Assembly (NCBI GenBank): GCA_034664425.1
Contig: JAXDHR010000075.1
Location: 4,834-68,833, forward strand
DNA length: 64,000 nt
Origin: DATBDM01 sp034664425
GTDB lineage: Bacteria > Actinomycetota > Thermoleophilia > Solirubrobacterales > Solirubrobacteraceae
Direction: 5' to 3'
Part shown: piece after piece, positions 1-7,529 of the stretch
Layout of the letters: the number at the start of each line of letters is the position of its first letter
Numbering within the stretch: the first letter of the stretch is position 1
Notes under the pieces: model-generated
Databases searched by the model: none
What the model was told of the DNA's origin: nothing
Seen by the model: only the letters and a program-made list of their open reading frames with translations
Translations under genes and position numbers: made by a program

Positions 1-408
1 GCCGAGGGCGGCCACGTCGAGGCCGCCGCGCTGTGGGTCCACCTCGACCCCGACGGCGCCCGCCCGCGCCCGCTGCCCGAGGGCTTCGAGACGGTCTACG
101 GCGCCGCGGCGCAGGGCCGCCGCGTCCGCGCCCGCCTCCAGCATCCCGCCGCGCCGCCGGCTGACGCCGAGGCGACCGCCTGGAGCTTCCGCGCCGCCGA
201 CCTCGACATGGCCCGACACGTCAACAACGCCACCTACTGGACCGTCGCCGAAGAGGAGCTGGCCGGCCGCGACCCGGGCGACGGCTTCCGCGCCACGATC
301 GAGCATCGCGCGCCCGGTGGCGCCGGACCCGCCCGCATCGCCGCCGCGGGGGCGCATCGGTGGGTGCTCGATGAGGACGGCACCGTGCTCGCGACCTTCG
401 AGCTGTGA
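1..408 (+). CDS. Acyl-ACP/acyl-CoA thioesterase-like hotdog protein (3' part)
   Basis: The reading frame is open from the first base and ends in TGA at 406-408, so the start lies outside the window. The visible 135 residues contain DLDMARHVNNATYW, the hotdog-fold active-site segment of acyl-ACP and 4-hydroxybenzoyl-CoA thioesterases (HVNN followed by an aromatic). Such enzymes hydrolyse acyl thioesters in the cytoplasm. The part before the motif looks like the end of a first hotdog unit, as in FatA/FatB-type double-hotdog enzymes. An ATG at base 208 lies inside the active-site motif and is not a plausible start. The substrate cannot be told from sequence. Confidence 0.72.
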   Translation, partial: AEGGHVEAAALWVHLDPDGARPRPLPEGFETVYGAAAQGRRVRARLQHPAAPPADAEATAWSFRAADLDMARHVNNATYWTVAEEELAGRDPGDGFRATIEHRAPGGAGPARIAAAGAHRWVLDEDGTVLATFEL

Positions 409-426
409 GCGGGGTAGACGAACCTC

Positions 427-1368
427 ATGCCACGACTCGGACAGACTGACCTCGACGTCTTCGGCCTCTGCCTCGGCGGCAACGTCTTCGGCTGGACCGC
501 GGACGAACGCGGGTCCTTCGCCGTCCTCGACGCCTACGTCCAGGCGGGCGGAAACTTCATCGACACGGCGAACTCCTACCTCGTCAAGGGCGGGGAGTCG
601 GAGACCATCATCGGCCGCTGGATGGCCGACCGCGGCAACCGCGACGAGATCGTCGTCGCCACCAAGGTCGGGTCCTCCAGGGAGAAGCTCGCCGGCGAGG
701 TCGGCCTGAGCCCCGACGCGATCGCCAAGGCCGCGCGCTCGTCGCTGAAGCGCCTGCAGACCGATCGCATCGACCTCCTCTACGCCCACAAGCCGGATCC
801 GGAGACCCCGCTCGAGCAGACGCTGCGCGCGTTTGACCAGCTCGTCCGCGATGGGCTCGTGCGCCACATCGGCTTCTCCAACCACTCCGCCGAGCAGCTC
901 GAGGAGGCGATCGCGATCACGGAGCGCGAGGACCTCGCCCGGATCCGCGTGCTGCAGGATCACTACAACCTGCTCGAGCGCGACTTCGAGGAGGAGCTCG
1001 CGCCGCTGGTGGCCCGGCACGACCTCGTCGAGGCCCCCTACTACGGCCTCGCGAAGGGCTTCCTGACGGGCAAGTACCGGCCCGGCGGCGACGCGGTGGA
1101 GAGCCGGCGGGCCGAGGGCGCCGGCGCCTACCTCGAGGATCCGCGCGGCATCGCGGTGCTCGAGGCACTCGATGAGATCGCCCACGACCGCGACGTCTCG
1201 CTCGCGGCGATCGCGCTCGCCTGGTTGCGCACACGGCCGGGGGTCGTCGCCCCGATCGCCAGCGCGCGCACCCCGGAGCAGCTCGCCGAGATCCTCCCCT
1301 CCGCCGAGCTCGAGCTGTCCGGCGAGGAGGCCGACCGCCTGACCGCCGCCGGGCAGGCCGCGGTGTGA
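427..1368 (+). CDS. Aldo/keto reductase
   Basis: A 313-residue NADPH-dependent aldo/keto reductase of usual length. The catalytic tetrad is visible: Asp46 and Tyr51 in FIDTANSY, Lys80 in VATKVG, and His121 in LLYAHKPD. The C-terminal cofactor loop APIASARTPEQL matches the family's nucleotide-binding segment. It belongs to the YajO/PhdC-like group that reduces carbonyls of varied substrates. Its stop overlaps the GTG start of the next thioesterase by four bases (GTGA), so the two are probably co-transcribed. The substrate is unknown. Confidence 0.9.
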   Translation: MPRLGQTDLDVFGLCLGGNVFGWTADERGSFAVLDAYVQAGGNFIDTANSYLVKGGESETIIGRWMADRGNRDEIVVATKVGSSREKLAGEVGLSPDAIAKAARSSLKRLQTDRIDLLYAHKPDPETPLEQTLRAFDQLVRDGLVRHIGFSNHSAEQLEEAIAITEREDLARIRVLQDHYNLLERDFEEELAPLVARHDLVEAPYYGLAKGFLTGKYRPGGDAVESRRAEGAGAYLEDPRGIAVLEALDEIAHDRDVSLAAIALAWLRTRPGVVAPIASARTPEQLAEILPSAELELSGEEADRLTAAGQAAV

Positions 1369-1790
1369 GCGGCCGTGCCGGCTACCCGCACGCGCTGGCC
1401 ATCGCGACGCGCTGGATGGACAACGACGTCTACGGCCATGTCAACAACGTCCAGTACTACTCGTACTTCGACACGGTGATCAACGAGTACCTGATCTCCG
1501 ACGGCGGCCTCGACATCCATGCGGGCGCGGTCATCGGCCTGTGCGCGGAGTCGCACTGCGCCTACAAGGCCGCGCTGGCGTTCCCCGAGACCGTCCACGC
1601 GGGGCTGCGCGTCACGAAGCTCGGGCGCACGAGCGTCCGTTACGAGATCGGCCTGTTCCGCGGCGAGGACGCCGAGCCCGTCGCCGAGGGCTGGTTCGTC
1701 CACGTCTTCGTCGACCGCGAGCAGCGGCGCCCGGCGGAGATCCCGGAGCCGCTGCGCGCGGCGCTTTCACGGCTGGTCGTCGCCGGCTGA
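1365..1790 (+). CDS. Acyl-CoA thioesterase, 4-hydroxybenzoyl-CoA thioesterase family
   Basis: A 141-residue single-domain hotdog protein. The motif RWMDNDVYGHVNNVQYYSY near residues 17-35 is the catalytic Asp and substrate-binding signature of the YbgC/4HBT family. It should hydrolyse short or aromatic acyl-CoA esters in the cytoplasm. The GTG start overlaps the preceding reductase stop by four bases, and the TGA shares its last base with the ATG of the MOSC gene at 1790, so the three genes look like one operon. It is the second hotdog thioesterase within 2 kb, but too diverged from the first to look like a recent duplicate. Confidence 0.88.
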   Translation: MSGRAGYPHALAIATRWMDNDVYGHVNNVQYYSYFDTVINEYLISDGGLDIHAGAVIGLCAESHCAYKAALAFPETVHAGLRVTKLGRTSVRYEIGLFRGEDAEPVAEGWFVHVFVDREQRRPAEIPEPLRAALSRLVVAG

Positions 1791-2428
1791 TGGCGCGTGT
1801 CCGTTCCGTCAACGTCGGCCGGCCGGAGCAGGTCCACGTCCGTCGCGGCCGCCCGATCCACAGCGCGATCGGCAAGGCTCCGGTCGACGGGCGCGTGCGC
1901 GTCGAGGGCGTCAACGTGGCCGGCGACGACCAGGCCGACCGGCTCGTCCACGGCGGCCCGGACAAGGCGGTCTACGCGTACGCGATCGAGGACGTCCGCT
2001 GGTGGGAGGCCGAGCTGGACCGCGCGCTCCCGCAGGGCATGTTCGGCGAGAACCTCACCACCGAGGGAGTCGACGTCACCGGCGCGGTGATCGGCGAGCA
2101 CTGGCGCATCGGCACCGTCGAGCTCGAGGTCTGCCAGCCGCGCCAGCCCTGCTTCAAGCTCGGCCTGCGCTTCGGCGATCCGCTGATGCTGCGCCGCTTC
2201 GCCCGCGCGTCGCGGCCCGGGGCCTACCTGCGGATCGTCCGCGAGGGCGAGCTGGGCGCGGGCGACACGGTCGAGATCCTCTCGCGCCCCGGGCACGGCG
2301 TCACGATCGGCATCGTCGGCGACGCGATCCTGCTCGACGACACGCTGCTCGACCGCGCCGCGCAGGCGCCGGAGCTGCCCGAGTCGCTCGCCGCCTGGCT
2401 GCGCGAGCGCGCGGCCGAGCTCGCCTAG
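1790..2428 (+). CDS. MOSC domain protein, YiiM-like
   Basis: A 212-residue protein close in length to E. coli YiiM. The MOSC beta-barrel core holds HGGPDKAVYAY, GMFGENLT and the conserved cysteine motif CQPRQPCFKL (about residues 116-125), which in the family is thought to hold sulfur or molybdenum cofactor. A C-terminal three-helix extension follows. YiiM relatives reduce N-hydroxylated base analogues and related compounds with molybdenum cofactor. The ATG at 1790 was chosen because it overlaps the upstream stop (TGATG) and starts at the family's usual N-terminus; a longer frame from 1541 runs through the thioesterase gene and is spurious. Confidence 0.85.
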   Translation: MARVRSVNVGRPEQVHVRRGRPIHSAIGKAPVDGRVRVEGVNVAGDDQADRLVHGGPDKAVYAYAIEDVRWWEAELDRALPQGMFGENLTTEGVDVTGAVIGEHWRIGTVELEVCQPRQPCFKLGLRFGDPLMLRRFARASRPGAYLRIVREGELGAGDTVEILSRPGHGVTIGIVGDAILLDDTLLDRAAQAPELPESLAAWLRERAAELA

Positions 2429-3024
2429 GCCTGGGTCTTGCCGAAGCCGGCGGGCACGGCGGGCAGGCCGTCGAGGCTGCGGGCGTTGCGCGTCGCCTCG
2501 AAGGCCCGCAGCTCGCCCGGGCCGCCCGTCGCGCGCAGCCGCTTGGCCGAGGAGAGCGGCAGATGCTCCCGCTCGCCCTCGTAGGTCATCCGAGGGACGC
2601 GGTAGCCGCACGAGTCGGCAACCCGGGTGACGTCCACATCGACGATCGCCCGCCGCGCCTCGGGGATCGTCGGGTCCTCGAAGTCAAAGCGCTCGAGCAG
2701 CGCGCCGAACTCGGGCTCGCCGGCCATCCGAACCCGCGCGCTGCCGTGCAGGCGGAGGATCCGGGGCGGCCCCTCGAACGCGCACAGCATCACGACGATG
2801 CGGCCGTTCTCGCGCACGTGGGCGAGCGTCTCGGCACCCGAGCCCATGGCGTCGAGGTAGGCCACCCGGTGCGCATCGATCACCTGCAGCGAGCCGATCG
2901 GCCCCTTCGGCGAGACGTTGACGTGCCCGTCGGCGTCCAGCGGCGCCGTGCCGACGAAGAACAGCGGCTGGCGCGCGATCCACTCGCGCTGCTGGTCCTC
3001 GATGCCCTCGTAGACGCGCCCCAT
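2425..3024 (-). CDS. Pyridoxamine 5'-phosphate oxidase family FMN-binding protein
   Basis: About 199 residues from the ATG at 3024 (MGRVYEGI). The split-barrel flavin fold is recognised by QPLFFVGTAPLDADGHVNVS and by GRIVVMLCAFEGPPRILRLHG. Relatives bind FMN or heme/F420 and act as small oxidoreductases; the specific reaction is unknown. A start at 3042 is possible but would overlap the TerC gene, so 3024 is preferred. The stop codon shares a CTAG tetranucleotide with the stop of the convergent MOSC gene. It lies downstream of, and perhaps in the same transcript as, the TerC gene. Confidence 0.82.
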   Translation of the reverse strand: MGRVYEGIEDQQREWIARQPLFFVGTAPLDADGHVNVSPKGPIGSLQVIDAHRVAYLDAMGSGAETLAHVRENGRIVVMLCAFEGPPRILRLHGSARVRMAGEPEFGALLERFDFEDPTIPEARRAIVDVDVTRVADSCGYRVPRMTYEGEREHLPLSSAKRLRATGGPGELRAFEATRNARSLDGLPAVPAGFGKTQA

Positions 3025-3031
3025 GCCCGGA

Positions 3032-3955
3032 TCATTGCGCACCCGAGGGCCGCGCGGCCCTCGGGCTCGCGAGGACCGAGAGGGTCAACGCGGCGAGGAT
3101 GACCGCCAGCGAGAGCGCCGTCGGCACGTGCCAGAGGTCGGTGATCAGCATCTTCGAGCCGATGAACACGAGCACCACCGCTAAGCCCTTGTTGAGGTGG
3201 CGGAAGCGGTCCCGCATCCCCTCGAGCAGGAAGTACAGAGACGCGAGGCCGAGCAGCGAGAACGCGTTCGCGGCGAACACGGTGAAGGTGTCGCGGGTGA
3301 CGGCGAAGATCGCCGGGATCGAGTCGACCGCGAAGACGACGTCGAAGGTTGCCACCAGCGCGAGCGCCGCGAGCAGCGGGGTCGCCAGCCGGTGGCCGCC
3401 ACGGTGCGTGAAGACCTTGTCGCCGTCGTACTCCGGCGTCGACGGGATCGTCTTGTCGAGAAGCCTGAGCACCGGGTTGCGGCCGGGGTGGATGGCCTCG
3501 TCGCCGTGCAGCGCCATGCGGATGCCGGTGCCCACGAGCAGCACGCCGAACAGGTAGATCGACCAGTGCACGGCGTCGAGCAGCGCGCCGCCGGCGAGGA
3601 TGAAGATCAGCCGCAGGACGATCGCCCCGGCGATCCCGAAGAACAGCACCTTGCGCTGTGCCAGCGCGGGCACGGCGAGGTAGGAGAAGAGCATCGCGAA
3701 GACGAACAGGTTGTCGAGCGACAGGCTGCGCTCGAGCACGAAGCCCGTCAGGTACTCCGACGCCGCCGTGCCGCCGCGCCACGGCAGCAGGATCAGGGCG
3801 AACGCGACGGCGACGACGGTCCAGCCCACGCTCCACAGCGCCGCCGCCCGCATCGAGGGCACGGGGCCCGATGCCCGGCCCGCGACGACGAGGTCGAGCG
3901 CGAGCATCGCGATGATCGCTGCCCCGAAGGCCAGCCAGATGAGGGGGTCCACCAC
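3032..3955 (-). CDS. TerC family membrane protein, probable manganese exporter
   Basis: A 307-residue membrane protein with about eight hydrophobic helices. TerC hallmarks are the acidic residues in transmembrane segments: MLALDLVV, SLDNLFVFAM and FDVVFAVDSIPAI (the paired Asp residues are thought to bind metal). Family members Alx, YkoY and YceF export Mn2+. The GTG at 3955 was chosen because GGAGG lies eight bases upstream. A yybP-ykoY riboswitch directly upstream strongly supports the manganese assignment. It is transcribed divergently from marR at 4136. Confidence 0.93.
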   Translation of the reverse strand: MVDPLIWLAFGAAIIAMLALDLVVAGRASGPVPSMRAAALWSVGWTVVAVAFALILLPWRGGTAASEYLTGFVLERSLSLDNLFVFAMLFSYLAVPALAQRKVLFFGIAGAIVLRLIFILAGGALLDAVHWSIYLFGVLLVGTGIRMALHGDEAIHPGRNPVLRLLDKTIPSTPEYDGDKVFTHRGGHRLATPLLAALALVATFDVVFAVDSIPAIFAVTRDTFTVFAANAFSLLGLASLYFLLEGMRDRFRHLNKGLAVVLVFIGSKMLITDLWHVPTALSLAVILAALTLSVLASPRAARPSGAQ

Positions 3956-3982
3956 GGGAAGGTCCTCCGACGGTCGGTATGT

Positions 3983-4083
3983 CCATCGAAGGTCTCCCCC
4001 GCCCTCTTGCGAGGGCCGGCGCGCCGGGCCCGCAGGGCCGTATTGACGGCGGCGTCGATCGTGGGGTACTCCCCTTGCCCTCC
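3983..4083 (-). promoter_or_regulatory. yybP-ykoY manganese riboswitch
   Basis: Read on the minus strand, the leader contains AAGGGGAGTA (4076-4067), GTCAATACG (4047-4039) and GGGGGAGACCTTC (4001-3989). These are the ordered conserved blocks of the yybP-ykoY Mn2+ aptamer (L1 GGGGAGUA, L3 GUCAAUACG, closing AGACCUU). AAGG at the 5' end pairs with CCTT at the 3' end to form P1. It ends about 30 bases before the GTG of the TerC gene. A short stem next to the GGAGG ribosome binding site suggests translational control, but this is inference. Confidence 0.9.
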
Positions 4084-4110
4084 GAACCCTAGGGTCGCGA
4101 GCTTATGGGT

Positions 4111-4148
4111 AGGTAATTCGCTAGACTAATTAGCCGTGGCAATTACCT
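4111..4148 (+). promoter_or_regulatory. Leaderless marR promoter with MarR-type operator
   Basis: TAATT at 4114-4118 and AATTA at 4128-4132 form an inverted repeat around a CTAG core, and a second pair AGGTAATT (4111-4118) and AATTACCT (4141-4148) flanks it. A -10-like TAGACT lies at 4122-4127, eight bases before the GTG start, and no ribosome binding site is present, so the mRNA is probably leaderless. A repressor on the palindrome would block the -10 box. The same site is also close to the start of the divergent riboswitch transcript. Confidence 0.6.
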
Positions 4149-4567
4149 CGGCGCGCACCGATCTCGCGACCCGCCTGCGCCTCGCGGTGATGCGGACGCA
4201 TCGGCGGCTGCGTCAGGAGGCCGGCGCTGACCTGAGCCCGACGCTGCTCGCCGCGCTCGGCACGATTTCCCGCCACGGGCCGCTGACGCCCTCCGAGCTT
4301 GCCGAGCGCGAGCGCATCCAGCGTCCGACCGCCACTCGCCTGCTGGCCCGCCTCGAGCAGCCGGGTTACGTCGCCCGCACGCCCGACCCGCACGACGGCC
4401 GCTCCGCGCTCGTCGCCCTCACGCCCGCCGGGCAGGCGCTGCTCGCGGATATGCGCCACCGCAAGGACGCCTACCTCGCCCGCCGGCTGCGGACGCTGAG
4501 CGCGGAGGACCGGGCGACGCTGCGGCGAGCCTCGGAGATCCTCGAGCGCCTGGTGGAGGATCGATGA
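4136..4567 (+). CDS. MarR family transcriptional regulator
   Basis: A 143-residue winged-helix regulator of normal MarR length. The recognition helix region PSELAERERIQRPTATRLLARLE and the wing RTPDPHDGRSALVALTPAG are typical; Asp and Arg in DGRS are the conserved wing residues. N- and C-terminal helices would form the dimer. Its TGA overlaps the ATG of an MFS transporter by four bases, so it probably senses a substrate of that pump and represses the pair through the palindrome overlapping its own promoter. Confidence 0.93.
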   Translation: MAITSARTDLATRLRLAVMRTHRRLRQEAGADLSPTLLAALGTISRHGPLTPSELAERERIQRPTATRLLARLEQPGYVARTPDPHDGRSALVALTPAGQALLADMRHRKDAYLARRLRTLSAEDRATLRRASEILERLVEDR

Positions 4568-5859
4568 CGGCCACGGTCTCGCGCACCTTCAGCTCGCTCG
4601 CGATCCCCAACTACCGCCGCTACTTCACCGGCCAGGTCATCTCGATCTCCGGCAACTGGATGCAGACGGTCGCCGAGATGTGGCTGATCGTCCAGCTCAC
4701 GGGTTCCGGCGTCTCCGTCGGCCTGACCGCCGGCCTGCAGTTCCTCCCCGTGCTGCTCTTCGGCGCCTGGGGCGGCCTGCTCGCCGACCGCCTGCCGAAG
4801 CGCCGGCTGCTGATGCTCACCCAGGCGCTGATGGCGCTGCCCGCGCTGACGCTGTGGATCCTCTACGAGCGCGGCACGGTCGAGGTCTGGATGGTCTTCG
4901 CGCTCGTCTTCGTCCGCGGGCTCGTGAACGCCTTCGACAACCCGGCGCGCCAGAGCTTCGTGGTCGAACTGGTCGGCGGCGACCGCGTCGTCAACGCCGT
5001 GTCGCTGAACTCGGTGGTCGTCCACACCTCGCGCATCGTCGGGCCGGCGCTCGCCGGCGCGCTGATCGCGACCGTCGGCGTCGGCACGTGCTTCTTGGTC
5101 AACACGCTCTCGTTCGGAGCCATGCTCGTCGCCCTCAAGCTGATGAACCCGCGCGAGCTCCTCACCGGCACGCCGATCGCCCGCGCGCGCGGGCAGCTGC
5201 GCACCGCCCTCGCGCACGTCCGCAGCACGCCCGGGCTGCTGATCCCGCTCGTGATGATGGCCGTGGTCGGGACGCTCTCGTTCAACTTCCAGGTCCTGCT
5301 GCCGCTGATGGCGCGCTTCGACTGGCACGGCGGCGCCTCCGTCTACGCGGCGCTCACGGTTGCGATGGGCCTCGGCTCCGTGTCGGGGGCGCTCGCCTCC
5401 AGCGCCCGCAACCGCGTCACGCCGCGGCTGCTGGTCATCGCCGCGGTCGGCTTCGGCGTCGCCGAGCTGGCAGTCGCCGCCGCACCCGTGCTGTGGCTCC
5501 AGCTGCTGGCGCTCGCGCTGCTGGGCGCGGTCACGGTCACGTTCGCCGCGACGACGAACTCGCTGCTGCAGCTGTCGGTTGAGCCGGCGCTGCGCGGGCG
5601 CGTGATGTCGCTCTACACCGTCGTCTTCCTCGGCTCGACGCCGATCGGCGCGCCGCTGGTCGGCTGGATGGCGCAGGTCGCCGGGCCGCGCTCCGGGCTG
5701 TTGCTCGGCGCGGTTGCCGCGCTGCTGACGGGGCTCGTCGCCCGGGTCGCGTTCGCGCGGGCCGAGGTCCCCGTCGGCCGGCCGCCCTCGCCGTGCGATG
5801 CCGAGGGCCGCCGGCGCTCCGCCTCGGCGCGTCCGGCTCGCGCGACCGCGTCGGCCTAA
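4564..5859 (+). CDS. MFS transporter, EntS-like (MFS_3)
   Basis: A 431-residue permease with twelve predicted transmembrane helices. The N-terminus NYRRYFTGQVISISGNWMQ is characteristic of the MFS_3/enterobactin-exporter group, and GGLLADRLPKRRLL is the loop 2-3 motif of the superfamily. It lies in the cytoplasmic membrane and likely exports a small molecule or drug. It is translationally coupled to the MarR regulator by an ATGA overlap. The last 25 residues are charged and rich in Ala and Arg. Confidence 0.9.
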   Translation: MTATVSRTFSSLAIPNYRRYFTGQVISISGNWMQTVAEMWLIVQLTGSGVSVGLTAGLQFLPVLLFGAWGGLLADRLPKRRLLMLTQALMALPALTLWILYERGTVEVWMVFALVFVRGLVNAFDNPARQSFVVELVGGDRVVNAVSLNSVVVHTSRIVGPALAGALIATVGVGTCFLVNTLSFGAMLVALKLMNPRELLTGTPIARARGQLRTALAHVRSTPGLLIPLVMMAVVGTLSFNFQVLLPLMARFDWHGGASVYAALTVAMGLGSVSGALASSARNRVTPRLLVIAAVGFGVAELAVAAAPVLWLQLLALALLGAVTVTFAATTNSLLQLSVEPALRGRVMSLYTVVFLGSTPIGAPLVGWMAQVAGPRSGLLLGAVAALLTGLVARVAFARAEVPVGRPPSPCDAEGRRRSASARPARATASA

Positions 5860-5931
5860 GCCGCGTAGTCGGCACGCGTCGCCCGGGCCATCCCGCGACG
5901 AGGGAGGGGAACCAGCCGCCATACTGGCCTG

Positions 5932-6306
5932 ATGGCCTCTCCTGACGCACTACTGGCCGATGCCCCGATCGGGGCAGCCGTCGCCGCCCTCGCCGAACGC
6001 AACGCGCACCACCTCGCGCAGATGACCGAGGAGGAGCAGCGCGACGCGCTCTCGCACTGGCGCGATCTCGCCGTCACCGTGCTCACGGCGGCGGGCGCGG
6101 CGCTCGATACGGAGGAGCCCGCCCAGACCCCCGGCGGCCGCGCCGTGCTCGTCTTCGAGGACTCCGGCGAGGACGAGATCGCCGTGCACGCGACGCTCTA
6201 CCCGCAGCCCGAGCAGATCGGCGAGGAGATGATGGTCACACCCGCGCAGGCCGCAGCCCTGGAGCTGCTGCAGGGGATGGCCGACGAGAACGACGGCGAG
6301 GCGTAG
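5932..6306 (+). CDS. Conserved-looking hypothetical protein
   Basis: A 124-residue acidic protein that I do not recognise. The first half is helical and Ala/Glu rich (MTEEEQRDALSHWRD); the second half has a short strand-like segment (AVLVFEDSGEDEIAVHATLYP) and another helix. There is no signal peptide or membrane segment, so it is probably cytoplasmic. The 72 bases before it follow the MFS gene and contain no clear terminator. It ends six bases before the alpha/beta hydrolase start, so the two are likely co-transcribed. Confidence 0.65.
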   Translation: MASPDALLADAPIGAAVAALAERNAHHLAQMTEEEQRDALSHWRDLAVTVLTAAGAALDTEEPAQTPGGRAVLVFEDSGEDEIAVHATLYPQPEQIGEEMMVTPAQAAALELLQGMADENDGEA

Positions 6307-6312
6307 CGGCCC

Positions 6313-7221
6313 ATGACCGAGGAGTTCGCGCGGACCTCCGCCGACATCGAGCTCTGTTACGAGACGTTCGGCGACCCCGCCGACCCGCCGATCCTCCTGA
6401 TCATGGGCCTGGCGACGCAGATGATCGGCTGGCACGAGGAGTTCTGCGCGCAGCTCGCCGACCGCGGCTTCCACGTCATCCGCTTCGACAACCGCGACGC
6501 CGGCCGCTCGACGACGTTCAGGGGCCACAAGCCGCCGACGCTCGCGCAGATGCTCCGGCGCGACCGCAAGGCCGCTGCCTACTCGCTCGCCGACATGGCC
6601 GCCGACACGGTCGGGCTGCTCGACCACCTCGGCATCGACCGCGCGCACGTGGTGGGCGCGTCGATGGGCGGCATGATCGCCCAGACCGTCGCGATCCGCT
6701 TCCCGCAGCGGGTGCGCTCGCTCGTGTCGATCATGTCCAACACCGGCGGCCGCCTCAGCGGCCAGCCCGCGTTCAAGCTCTACCCGATCGTCCTCAAGCA
6801 GGCGCCGCGCGACCGCGCCGGCTACATCGAGCACACCGTGAAGCTGTTCAAGGCGATCGGCTCGACCGGCTTCGACGTCGACGACGCCCACCTGCGCGAC
6901 ACCGCCGCGCGCTCCTACGACCGCGGGGTGAGCGCGGCCGCCTCCGGCCGCCAGCTCCAGGCGATCCTCGGCGACCGCGACCGCGCCCCGCAGCTGCGCC
7001 GCCTCGACGTTCCCGCCCTGGTCATCCACGGCACCGCCGACAAGCTCGTCGCGAAGTCCGGCGGGCGCCACACGGCGAAGGCGATCCCGGGCGCGCGGCT
7101 GCTCGAGATCGACGGCATGGGCCACGACCTGCCGCGCGGGGCGTGGCCGCAGATCATCGAGGGGATCGTCGAGACGGCCGGCCGCGCCGACCCCGCACGG
7201 GCGGCGGCGGAAACGGCCTAG
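6313..7221 (+). CDS. Alpha/beta hydrolase
   Basis: A 302-residue alpha/beta-fold hydrolase. The nucleophile elbow is GASMGG (Ser about residue 119), the acid is in HGTADKLV and the catalytic His in DGMGHDLP. The oxyanion segment LIMGLATQMIGW and FDNRDAGRS match the RdmC/aclacinomycin-methylesterase and haloperoxidase-like subgroup. It probably hydrolyses an ester; the substrate is unknown. The stop shares the CTAG tetranucleotide at 7218-7221 with the stop of the convergent small membrane protein. Confidence 0.88.
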   Translation: MTEEFARTSADIELCYETFGDPADPPILLIMGLATQMIGWHEEFCAQLADRGFHVIRFDNRDAGRSTTFRGHKPPTLAQMLRRDRKAAAYSLADMAADTVGLLDHLGIDRAHVVGASMGGMIAQTVAIRFPQRVRSLVSIMSNTGGRLSGQPAFKLYPIVLKQAPRDRAGYIEHTVKLFKAIGSTGFDVDDAHLRDTAARSYDRGVSAAASGRQLQAILGDRDRAPQLRRLDVPALVIHGTADKLVAKSGGRHTAKAIPGARLLEIDGMGHDLPRGAWPQIIEGIVETAGRADPARAAAETA

Positions 7222-7385
7222 AAGACCAGGATCAGCACGATCGCCAGCACCACGACGACGGCCAGGATCGAGCTCGCGGCGATGGCCTGCCACTGGTTGT
7301 TCCAGTAGTCCGGCTTCGCCTGGTCGCGGGTGTGGCGTCCCTCGGGCGGGGTGCCGACCCAGTCGTCGTCGTCACGTGCGGGCAT
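7218..7385 (-). CDS. Small single-pass membrane protein
   Basis: A 55-residue protein starting at ATG 7385. The first 33 residues are polar (DDDDW, then DQAKPDYWNNQW); a single hydrophobic helix at about 37-55 runs to the last residue. It would sit in the cytoplasmic membrane with a short cytoplasmic tail. I do not recognise the family. It is divergent from the GH3 gene with 144 bases between starts, and its stop overlaps the stop of the convergent hydrolase. A longer frame through the GH3 gene is spurious. Confidence 0.6.
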   Translation of the reverse strand: MPARDDDDWVGTPPEGRHTRDQAKPDYWNNQWQAIAASSILAVVVVLAIVLILVF

Positions 7386-7529
7386 GGGCAGGTGATACCC
7401 GCTCACGCGCTGCACGGCGCCCCCGCCCCTCGCGATCGCGCAGCGGCACGAGCAGCCAGTGGTGGTTTCAGGCGCGCGCGCCGGGGCCCGGAGCTCGAGC
7501 GGTCGCGGCACGTGGCGCACGAGCGCGCG

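Noticed and set aside
3956..3986. An ATG start at 3986 for a long minus-strand frame over the TerC gene
   Set aside because: It lies inside the riboswitch and its frame is an out-of-frame reading of TerC, rich in Arg, Gly and Pro.
7143..7529. A 129-residue upstream extension of the GH3 protein
   Set aside because: It would cover the hydrolase 3' end and the small membrane protein on the other strand, and places the signal segment in the middle of the protein.
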